In this document: positions 25,391-34,735 of the stretch, piece after piece
Layout: each line of letters opens with the position of its first letter
Numbering within the stretch: the stretch's first letter is position 1
From: Silurus meridionalis
Taxonomy: Eukaryota > Chordata > Actinopteri > Siluriformes > Siluridae
NCBI RefSeq assembly: GCF_014805685.1
Contig: NC_060901.1
Coordinates: forward strand, 24,004,905 to 24,068,904
DNA length: 64,000 nucleotides
Direction: 5' to 3'
Translations under genes and position numbers: made by a program
Notes under the pieces: generated by a model
What the model saw: the letters and a program-made list of their open reading frames with translations, nothing else
Told to the model about the DNA's origin: nothing
Database searches by the model: none

Positions 25391-25760
25391 GAGAGTCTCA
25401 TGAGTGCATTTGATTCATTCCTGCTCATTCTAGCTATAAATCAAGGACATTTAAATAGCACACTACAAATCAGAGAACCAAACTAGCACACTGGAAATGA
25501 AGGAGATTCAACCATCTGACTAAAATCAAATAGGCCTACAGACAACTCAAACAAAAAACACCAGGGCTTATCTATCAGCCTAGAAAACAAGAGGATCTAC
25601 AAATGTGCTACATATAAAGCACCAGGACTTAAGTAGCTAACTGCAAAACAAAAGGAGCTGACTGAAGGACCTATAAAACAAGGGGATTTTACTCTCTGAT
25701 TCGAAAACGCTGGAGAGTCTCAGGAGTGCATTTGGTTCAGTCTTGCTCATTTTCTGTCCA
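25391..25760 (+). repeat. Right copy of duplicated segment, itself flanked by a ~320-bp-spaced direct repeat
   Basis: 'gagagtctcatgagtgcatt' plus 'tgattcattcctgctcatt' at 25391-25429 recurs as 'gagagtctcaggagtgcatt' plus 'tggttcagtcttgctcatt' at 25713-25751. Between them are diverged monomers of the 29-bp array ('aaatcaaggacatttaaata'). Confidence 0.6.
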
Positions 25761-27340
25761 ATGGTTCGTTCTTATCATTAAAAGCTTCATATTTTGCTAG
25801 TTGCGCCCTTTTCTGCAGGAGTGTAACTTACATGATTTATGTGCTTTGGTTCATTTCATGTGATAAAAATAAAGGGATGTTAAAACACTCCTTTGGATGA
25901 TGATGTTGGTCTTTGAAAATATGAAATAATTCCCATGTCTTTTTATTCCCCGAAGGCTGTACTCTATTATGCTCTCGCACAAGTTCAACATCAGGAGCAT
26001 GGTAACCATGTGAAGGAGTATTTGTTCATCTGTTTCTGTAAATATTGCCTACAATGGCAGAAGTTTTTTTTCTTCAGTATAGTTTATTCTCTTTAAAATA
26101 TGAAGGGTAACAGTGAAATGAATAGCCTCTTATCCATGACAGGAATGTTTCTTTGCCTCGATCCTGATCACGTCGTTGACCTCGAGGCGTGTTGCGATAT
26201 AAGGAAGAGTCGGCACACTTTTAGTTTCCTTTAAATGCATGCAGCGACTATGACTTCATTACATCCATTTACATGTTCAGTAATTATATTCCTTGTCTGT
26301 TTGAGGAACAGGGTCAGTCTACTTTAGCAGGACATACGTGCTAGAATAAAATTACATTATTTTAAGTGAATAAATGAAGTAAAATAAAGACCTAGGGGCA
26401 ATTTTCTTACAATCTAATTTTCCCAAATATTGAAAACTAAGCAGTTGTGTACACCTGGGAGTGTTTGCAGAAGGAACCTGACCTTAAAGTACACAGTGGC
26501 ACAAATACACTTAGTAGTTACCTCTGTTACAGTACTGACACTGAATACTCCTTGAAAAAGTGCTAAACAGAAAACCATACGGTTCAAATGAACCTGAACA
26601 AATCTACAGTTTCTTATCCGTGCCTGTTTAGTGTTACTATTGGTTGCCTTTTAGCCAGATCTTCTGTCCAACCTGATCGGTTATAGAAACATAAATCGCA
26701 TTCAACACCGTTGTATAAATCTACCTTCATGTCGCCTTGTAAATTGTTAATAAAGTATCCTGTCTTAGAATGCCTGAAATGTGTAATCCGGAAAAAAAAC
26801 TATATTCCGAGTGTTTTTTCCTCATAAAAATTTACTTCGCAAGCACTTTATAAGGTACAAACCTAATTCAGTTCTTCAGCATTGAAAATTCATGCACCGT
26901 TATGAGAAATTACAGCAGGTGAAGACGAATCTCAACTTGACAACAAGCTAGCAGGCAGGCAACAGCGATTAGCTCAGAAACAAGCTAGCTGGCTAATTTT
27001 AGTGAAACGATTGTCTTCTCAAACCGATGATTAAAATGTCATGTTGTAAATGTTGTATTAACTTGTCTGATACTGCAAACTCATTTCAATGTAAAGGACG
27101 AGGCCTTTACACTGTTGACTTGGAGTCACACTGTGAAATGGACGGAACTGGTGGAAAAGATGATAACAATAAACCGATGAGCTGAAATTTCGAATTTGAT
27201 GGGTGTTACAAATTGCTATTTCTTTTGAGTTATAGATAAATTTCTGTAATGGCCGAGGAACTAAAACCATTATAACAGTGTACAGTAATTATATCGTGCT
27301 AAGGCACCTTTTAAAATTTGCTATAGATTACATACATACT
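25761..27340. other. No gene seen
   Basis: AT-rich with no recognisable exon, repeat family or RNA gene. Confidence 0.45.
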
Positions 27341-27344
27341 AGGG

Positions 27345-27845
27345 GTGGTGAGACTTACATCTGTGCAGGGGCATAAAAGTTAACGATGGGATGCGTTGAT
27401 TTAAGTTGCCATTTTTTAATCCGGTGCATCGTTTTTGAACATATTTTCATATTTAAAAACTATTTATCTATATAGAATTGTAAGTGCATGTGCATTACTT
27501 TTATAATTTAAAATAAATATCTGAGCACAGCTGCTACGTGAATATGAGAGACCGAGACCGAGGGGTGTCCGGAAAATCGCGCAGAATACGGATTAACATG
27601 GCAGAGGTAGAGCTGCATCATCCTGTAGACAGAACAGTAAAACTGGTTCTATTTAATCTTTTTTTGCAGTACAGAGGCCTGTTTGTGATTTTGTTAGAAG
27701 TCACTTATGTAAATTGATGATTTGATGTAAAAGTGAACTATCTGTACCATATTGAATTTCACAGAATCATAGTTTTTCCATTGAATCTTATTGCATTGAA
27801 TTGCAAATTAAATTGTGTTGAATCGAATCGCACATCGAATCTTTA
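27345..27845. mobile_element. Probable hAT-like repeat with degenerate 'ATTGAATCGAATCG' end
   Basis: It begins 'ctaggggtggtgagacttac' and ends in runs of 'gaatcgaatcgcacatcgaa', the style of ends found in fish non-autonomous hAT elements. The interior is AT-rich, and boundaries are approximate. Confidence 0.4.
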
Positions 27846-28219
27846 ATGTTTAAACGGTACAATCTGTCCAATGTTCACCCTTCACTACAGAATGCAGTAT
27901 TTCTGCTTCAGGAAAAGTTCCTCCTCTCACAGCAGGAACTGAAAAAGTGGACCTCTGCTCCACAATCAAGCCTTTCATTTAACACCATGAAGGGTTTGTA
28001 TTTGCCCTGTTCATTTACGAGACCTTTATATCTATATACACAATCTAACAACAGACACTTTCTGAAAAGGTTATAAGTAATTATAACTCTACAAATGTTC
28101 ACCATCCAAAGAACTTGAGGAATGTCGGATTTCAGATTAACCAAGGCTTCTTCTTCTTTTTTTTTTTCAGCTTGGCTCCTTTAGTAAAAAGGAAGATACA
28201 TTTCTGAGCTTTGAGAAAG

Positions 28220-28253
28220 AAATTTCTTTAAAAAAAAAAAAAAAAAAAAAAAA
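28220..28253. repeat. Poly(A) tract
   Basis: An uninterrupted A run of more than 20 nt, with no clear retroelement body adjacent. Confidence 0.8.
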
Positions 28254-28594
28254 CCTACTAATGTTTAAACACAGAAAATGAGATTTTAAAAGCGAGTTTG
28301 TCTTAATGGATTCGTTTAAAGACCCCACTGACAAAATAAAAACCGTACAAACTCGATAATGACCCCAAAAATGTCTGAACCAAACGGCATTTTAAATATA
28401 GAGCATTACAAAAGCGCGATGTGACTTGCTAAAGGCTGAGTTTACGGAGCGTAAATGAATACAACCAGTGAGCACATATTACAGTTGCAGAAATCCTGTT
28501 TCATGAAGTTGAAAAGAAAATGATGTATCGTAATAATACCTCATTTGCTCACTTTATTCGCAAATACTCTTTAATTTTTCCTTTGTAAATTCAA

Positions 28595-28935
28595 CTATAT
28601 GGTCAAAAGTATTGACTTTTCAGCCATATAGCATTCTTTTACCACAAAGGAGTTGCATTCCATAATTAGCATTACAATTTCCATTCAATTAAACTAAGAG
28701 ACCCAAACCTTTTCCAGCATGTCAGTGTCTCTGTGCACCTTCGTGAAAATCAATGATAAAATGGTTTACATGGGTGAAGTGGAAGATCTTGAGTGGCCTG
28801 CTATAGAGCTCATAAACTTTTGGAAAGAATTGAAATACTGACTCCTCACCTCAGCTACATCAGTGACTTTACTGACACCCTTGAGGCTGAATGAGCACAA
28901 ATCTCCACAAACTGTAGGCTATACAGTGTATTTTG
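28595..28935 (+). mobile_element. MITE copy, 'aaaagtattg' family
   Basis: It begins 'ctatatggtcaaaagtattg'. The interior has 'agacccaaaccttttccagc', 'ctgctatagagctcataaac' and 'gcacaaatctccacaaactg', as in the related copies, and it ends 'ctatacagtgta'. Confidence 0.6.
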
Positions 28936-29900
28936 AAACGGCTTTTTAAAAGCTATTGAGAAGAATCAGCACACGTGATCACTTCACGTCATTATTCCTC
29001 TTAACCACCACTATTTTGCATATGACTCTATTCAGGCAAATGTTCTTTGTGGATCTCCAACATATAGTTTAAAGCATCCAAAGTATACACAATGCATGCG
29101 CAAAAAGCACATGCAAATGACGTCTTTATAAGTATTAGCGTTTCGCTAGTGTGTATCGTTTCGTGTAAGACCTCGTAAGGATGTATTTATAAGCATAATT
29201 GTGTGGTGGTGCAAAACCGGTTCACCCGGAGACAAGTGTGAGGTATTTCAATATTTGAGCAGGTTCACAGCCAGTAAAGCTTTTAAAGCAGTTGCTAGTG
29301 AACCACACTATCACATGCATACACACACACACACACACATGCAGTGACCACAAAGCTCCTGCAGCACAGAAGCATCTTTGTGGAGCTTCTGGTGTACCGG
29401 AACAGAACAAAGCTGCCTGTGTGTGGAGCATCCCAACAGCTGGGACATGCTGAAAACTTCAGACACGCTTAACCACCACGGGACATTTTCATTGTTTCTG
29501 CACCACCGTTCCGTTTCTTATCCTCGTTTGTCCCGACTTTTCCTTCGCGCCAATACTTCATCCTTTTCCACTGCAGTCACCGTTTCAGTGGTGCAGATGC
29601 TTAATGAGGAAAACAAGGGAAAGCCTGATAAGCCATCAATCAGCCGGCGTGAGGATATCACCGAGTGTGAATTTGTGAGCTTAGATCACAGAGCCAAGGA
29701 ATGCAAAGTTTGTGCTTCGCCAGCAGAAACCGCTCAAAGGAAATCGGATTGACTCTAGAAGCGTGATTTTAGTGATTTTTTTTTTTTTCACGGTTTTACA
29801 ATCTCTCATACCCAGTGGTGGACGATGTACACAAACCTTGTACCGATCTATTAATAGAATGACATTAATGAGTCAAAGACTGATTGATATCTATTAAAAA
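28936..29900. other. No confident gene; 124-codon ORF at 29378-29752 of unknown status
   Basis: A small (AC)n sits at about 29320-29338. The ORF has ordinary composition but no recognisable domain, start context or splice structure. Confidence 0.4.
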
Positions 29901-29904
29901 TGTA

Positions 29905-30400
29905 CACGCTATATTTCCAAAAGTATTGGGACACCTGGTCATAAGTACGGTGTGTGATTTTTGAGCGTTAAATTCCACATTTAGTCTCAATTCACTCATA
30001 TTTCCCTCCACTTTTCTGGGAAGATGTTCCACCAGATTTTAGAGTGTGCTTATGGATATTTGTGTTCATCAGCCACAAGGGTGTTATGAAAGGCAGGTAC
30101 TGATGTAGGTGATGTGAGGAGACCTGGAGTGCAGTCAGCGTTCACATTCATCCCAAAGGTGTTCAGTAGGGATGAGATCAGAGCTCTATAGCAGCAAGAT
30201 CTTCCTCTCCAAAGCATGTAAACCAGATCTTCAAGGAGCTCACTTTGTGCACAGTGGCATCGCCATGCTGGAACAAAGAGTTCAAGAGAAGACATCCTGT
30301 TCAATCGAGTGCCTCCAGATTTGTGGTTACACTTAGGAAAAGAACCACATATAGGGATATCGGAAAGGTCAGGTGTCCCAATACTTTTGGCAATATAGTG
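29905..30400. mobile_element. Full-length TIR MITE ('aaaagtattgggacacctg' family)
   Basis: The left end 'tacacgctatatttccaaaa' continues 'gtattgggacacctggtc'. The right end, reverse-complemented, reads 'tacactatattgccaaaagt' and 'attgggacacctgacc', so about 35 bp of inverted terminal repeat flank about 500 bp. TA dinucleotides at both edges fit a Tc1/mariner-type duplication. No transposase is seen, so it is non-autonomous. The 84-codon minus ORF inside is not a gene. Confidence 0.75.
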
Positions 30401-31190
30401 TATATATAATTTTTATACCTGCCGTGTCTGTGCATCCAGAATCTCTCTCTCTTTCTCTCTCACAGTCTCTCCCCCTCTCTGAATCATTCGGAGCTTTCTT
30501 AGCAGTCATGTGATCTCCTGGATGCCACCTCTAATAACGCAGAAAGAAATGCAACAGCTGCAGCAGGGCCAAGGGCATCGTTACTAACTGACTACCACAG
30601 CTGGCTGTCTCTCTACAAAGTCTGCTCACGGGATGAGAAATTCTTAAATTCTTTGCGCAAATCACCATCATCACCAGGGTTCTGTATAAGCATTGCACCA
30701 GATGGATATAAGGGGTTCGTATCGGAGCCGAAACTGGCATGAAATGTTCAGTATTTGGACATGAATCCTTTGCTGTAGGTTTGGCTTGTGTACCAGAAAT
30801 CTGAATTCGAAACGGACAATATTACAAATACCTGCAGATGTCAGAGTGAAGAACCAAATGAACCGTCATTTAAACGCTTTTAAGCGTGTAAAACCTTGTT
30901 CGCTAGGTGTGTGTGTGCCTCAGGCTGTAAATGTCAGGCTCTGATCAATGCATTGTATAGCTACAGTAGGTGGTGTAGTGAAACAGACACGAGCCTAATC
31001 GACTCGGATTGTAAACAGATCCCGGCTGTCAAAAACGATGCCAATGAATTCTTGATTGAGACACACATAAGAGGGAAACGATTTTGATTTCAGTTCAGGT
31101 CTATAATCGATACGGTTTTTTTTCCACACCGTCGTAAAAAGGTCACATTTTTTCACCCTGCAAAGTGTTTTTCCATGGATGCCAGACGTT
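30401..31190. other. No gene seen; CT-rich run at 30440-30480
   Basis: Short pyrimidine tract, otherwise unremarkable sequence without coding signal. Confidence 0.45.
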
Positions 31191-31194
31191 TCTT

Positions 31195-31330
31195 TCTTTT
31201 TGTGGGATCCCCCTGGTTTCGATCCTGAGCTCGGGTTACCGTCTAGGCTGAGCTTTTGGGCACGTTCTGACCACGTCTGCATGGGTTACCTCCAGTTTCT
31301 CTAGATTTCCTCCCACTTTCCAAAAACATG
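31195..31330 (+). mobile_element. Short SINE-like fragment ('ggtttcgatcctgagctcgggt')
   Basis: 'tggtttcgatcctgagctcg', 'tctgcatgggttacctccag' and 'tttcctcccactttccaaaa' follow the conserved central region of a widely distributed teleost SINE. No head or tail is retained. Confidence 0.45.
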
Positions 31331-31499
31331 GTAGTACACACACAGTGCTGAAGCTTTTTAAGACGTAAATGTTTTTTTAAGATGTTTTTTATTAAAATTG
31401 AACTCTTTTAAGCTTTTTGAGACACATGCATGTTCCTTTTGTTTCTATACGACAAACTAAGAAAAAATACCTGGACAAAAACTCAAAACTCGCAGGACT

Positions 31500-31860
31500 T
31501 GGACAGTGAATGAGTGGAGGAAAGCTTGGTAGACAGATGTGTCTAAATGTGCCATTTTTGGCTTTAGAAGAACATATCTTAAATGGAGAATAGGAGAGAA
31601 GATGTTAGCAGACTGCCTCACCCACACAGTCAAACACGGAGGTCCAAGTTTAATGGTTTGGCATTGTTTTAGAGCAAGGAAGGTTGGAGATTTATTCCAA
31701 AGGGGAATCCTGAACTAACATGGCAACCGTAATTCCATCTGGATTGCAGCTAAAATGGCACCAACTACACCATACAACAAGACAATGACCTGAAGCCCAT
31801 GTCCAAGCTCGGTCCCTGTCCCTTTCTTCTTTCAGGACCTGCCTTAATTCATCATGGTCC
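31500..31860 (+). mobile_element. Decayed Tc1-like transposase fragment
   Basis: 'acagtcaaacacggaggtcc', 'tggtttggcattgttttag' and 'acaacaagacaatgacctga' (TVKHGG...VW...QQDND) match the catalytic region of Tc1-like transposases. Stops and frameshifts throughout. Confidence 0.55.
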
Positions 31861-32334
31861 TTACCTCTGGATGGATCTCTCTTCAATCGGAAGCCAATCG
31901 CTGTCATTCTTTACATTATTTTTACATACAACGTTTTCCACAATCCCACACCGTCCTCCGATTCGTAGATTTCGATCCGATTTGAGTGCGTTAAAACACA
32001 ACCGATCTGTAATCTGACCAAAAATGACACAGTGTAAAGACGTGCAACAGATTTCTTCTAGGTGTGAATGCACATGTCTGATATCCAGTGGGTACTCCTA
32101 AATCAAATTCAGGATAAAACCCTCATTCGGAGTTAACATCTACAAGTGCGATCGATTTGACACACATCGGACGTGTAACCAAACTTTGCTCCAGGCACTC
32201 GCTGAAAATCCTGTGTGGTGGTATTCTTGACTTCAATTTCTGCCATCGATCTATAATGCACGAATGCTTGTACTGTAAACTTTCAGATGGATTTGCCTTA
32301 ATGTTCTCACATCGGTTTGTCGATATTCGGTTCG
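31861..32334. other. No gene seen; possible unclassified repeat
   Basis: 'gattcgtagatttcgatccg' and 'acaaccgatctgtaatctga' have the look of a DNA-transposon end, but I cannot find a partner end. Confidence 0.3.
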
Positions 32335-32565
32335 ATTTATTCGTACAGCACTTTTAACAACGATCACTGTCCTGAAGCGGCTTTACAGAGATACGAGATG
32401 CAAATAGTGAAAACAATCCCTGAGATGGTATTAGAAAGAAACCTTAAGAGGATCCAGACTCAAAAAGGAACCCATCCTCATCTGGGCTGCACTAAATGTC
32501 CATTTACTACAGTTTTGCAATTCAATTCACTTAATTTTTTATTTATATAGTGCTTTTAACGATGC
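32335..32565 (+). repeat. Dispersed repeat copy ('ggaaccagactcaa' family)
   Basis: 'cgtacagcacttttaacaac', 'gcggctttacagagatacga', 'agaaaccttaagaggatcca' and 'cccatcctcatctgggctgc', in family order. It is followed by a second 'atttatatagtgcttttaac' at about 32540. Confidence 0.65.
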
Positions 32566-33117
32566 ACCTTCCACAAAGCAATTCATATAAATAATCCGGT
32601 CTGAATCACTAATATAAACATATATTTGGATGAACCACGCTATTTTTTTGTGCAGATATTCCACAGCTCCATGTGCAGCTCTGCTCCGTCACCTCAAACG
32701 CCAAATATTTGGGATGCTTCCACTAATGAGATGTTTCTTTACATCTGTCATAGTGACATTTTGGTGCGAGGTAACTCACTGTTTGGATGGAAAACACAGA
32801 CACTTAGGTAGAAAAGGCGATCCCGGCATTCCACACACATACACACAGAAAAGAGAGGGAGGGAGAGAGAAAGAGAGAGAGCTCGACAGATGTGAGGAAA
32901 TCATTACTCCCTCTGCACTGCAATACACGCTTGGTTAATCAAACTGATACATAACAATAATAATCATAATTATATATTAAAAAAAAAAATTCTTATTATA
33001 CATTCGAATATTATCATCATTATTAGACATTCGAATTGATGGGTTGCCATTCTTATTAAAAACACACTAAATATACTTTTTAATATAATCTCGGCTGGGT
33101 ACCAGTATACTCAAAAC

Positions 33118-33148
<31 letters not shown>

Positions 33149-33950
33149 ATATGAATTAAAATAATGAATTTTTATATTTAAGTGGAAAATTAAATCTGTG
33201 TGCATGGAACCCACATGCATTTTGACATTTCTTGCACACAAAAACAAACACAAATCACTACTATATATATATATATATTTTTTTTTTATATTTTTTTTTT
33301 TGTTGTTCTTCACACCTTGTAAAGCTCTCCTGGTGTAGAAAGCTTTTCTGTCTGAGATGCATGCATAATTTAACCCACACCTGTCACGCGCTCATGGTCA
33401 GTTGGGTATAGCTTTACCTGAGCTGGTGCAGCTCGAAATGCTTTCACACAATGCAATGTCTATATCTCATCTTATGAACCATTTCATTCCATGAGCAATT
33501 AAGAAGAAAGCTGACCAAATGCATGGAGCATCACCAAGATCTTGTATGCTTCTCCCTTTTTTTTGTTTGCTTTAAAAAAAAAAAAACAATAACAATGAAA
33601 AAAAAAAAAACATACTTATCAAATACTGGGTTTATTTTTCCATCCTTTGCTGGGTTGTGTAGGTATTCCTGTAATTCTGTCACTTTTCTCTTCCACCTAT
33701 TCCTATTCCACTCCACTCTACTGACTTCTTCTCATTGCTGAAATGCAGCTTGAGGATGGAACAGATCAGAATCCCAAAGATTCCTCCAAAATCAGATCAA
33801 CCTACAGGACAAATCTCTTATCCGTATTAGAAATCGAGCTGATAACAGAAAGTCCTGTCTGCAAAACGAGGGCTGGAGAAGGAACCCAGCTCCTGCTGAT
33901 AATCCATGTGAAACCACCTCTGCCTGCTTTCTATTGTTGGAGCCTCTGCA
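32566..33950. other. No gene seen; several small A/T microsatellites
   Basis: (GA)-rich run at 32850-32882, (TA)n at 33118-33138 and 33263-33280, poly(T)/poly(A) at 33281-33302 and 33572-33612. ORFs are short and low-complexity. Confidence 0.5.
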
Positions 33951-33954
33951 CTAC

Positions 33955-34030
33955 CCAAGCCCCGCCCATACGCCAAATCCGTCATCTGATTGGTCGAAAC
34001 CACACAAGTCCCGCCTTCTTTTGAGCGCAA
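33955..34030. promoter_or_regulatory. GC-box and inverted CCAAT cluster, candidate promoter upstream of CDC40
   Basis: A locally GC-richer stretch contains GCCCCGCCC (33959-33967), CTGATTGGTC (an inverted CCAAT box near 33987) and TCCCGCC (near 34008). It is followed by about 500 nt of AT-rich sequence before the start codon. In human, WASF1 begins on the opposite strand next to CDC40, so this could serve CDC40, a leftward WASF1 transcript, or both. There is no direct proof of activity. Confidence 0.35.
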
Positions 34031-34551
34031 ACGTTTTATCAGCAGTTTTTTTTTTAATCGAGATCCAAAATCTTTCGAAAGGTTTTTTTTTTTATATCAA
34101 AGTTATTTCAGCTGTTTATCTTGTCTTTTAATTGATTTCAAACTATAAAATATTACATAAACGCTGAAATAAAAAAAATATTTATCTTTTACATCATTAT
34201 TACATTCAATTATTACATAAATTATCCACTATTATAAACCTTTTTAAATAACTACACGCGGTTTTTTGTTTGTTTTTTATGCTTTTTTATACTCTGATCA
34301 TTTATTTCTTTAATGTATCATCAGCCAAAATCTATACGTCCGACCCTTTTAAGATCCTAGAAGGTGCATAAAAACAGCGCTCACTCAAAATGCATTTTAA
34401 AATCTAAATTAATTGCTGTGTCATCCATAAAAATGTCTAATTTGAATATAAAATTTTACGAAACACCGATTTTCAGATAAAATATTACTAAAAGGAATAA
34501 AAACACGCAACGCTATCTATTAGTCGTGCAGGACCCTTAGACAACAACATC
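34031..34551. other. AT-rich CDC40 upstream region / 5' UTR
   Basis: Strongly AT-rich with long A and T runs. There is no TATA box at a convincing distance, and the transcription start cannot be placed. The last 50 nt ('tagtcgtgcaggacccttag') probably include the 5' UTR. Confidence 0.5.
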
Positions 34552-34562
34552 AAAGATGGCGG
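34552..34562 (+). promoter_or_regulatory. YY1-like AAGATGGCGGC motif over the CDC40 start codon
   Basis: The start codon sits in AAGATGGCGGC, which matches the YY1 consensus found just downstream of many TATA-less vertebrate promoters. The same bases give a good translation-initiation context (purine at -3, G at +4). YY1 binding is inference. Confidence 0.45.
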
Positions 34563-34735
34563 CCGTGGTCGGTTCCCTCGTTGCGTACGGCAGTGATTCG
34601 GATTCGGAAAACGAGTCCCAATCCGGAACCAATCCGGATCAAGTTGATCCAGATGCAGTCGCACATCTGCAGCCGTTGAAATCTGGAGAAACGAAGAGTT
34701 TGGTTCTTAATTCAGCGCCTGAAGTCGCTGTGAAG
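34556..34735 (+). CDS. cdc40: CDC40 exon 1 (residues 1-60)
   Basis: The exon begins at the first ATG and encodes a Ser/Asp/Glu-rich, poorly conserved N-terminus ([13 protein letters not shown]), ending in the conserved NSAPEVAVK. The donor is AAG|GTCAGG and the next exon starts in phase 0. The reading frame runs on only six codons into the intron before a stop. Confidence 0.93.

Noticed and set aside
29378..29752. 124-codon open frame in the left intergenic region
   Set aside because: No domain, no splice context and no family resemblance; kept only as an uncertain note.
1..34000. WASF1 coding exons on the minus strand, expected from synteny
   Set aside because: None of the minus-strand frames contains recognisable WAVE homology sequence; only non-coding exons could be hidden here.
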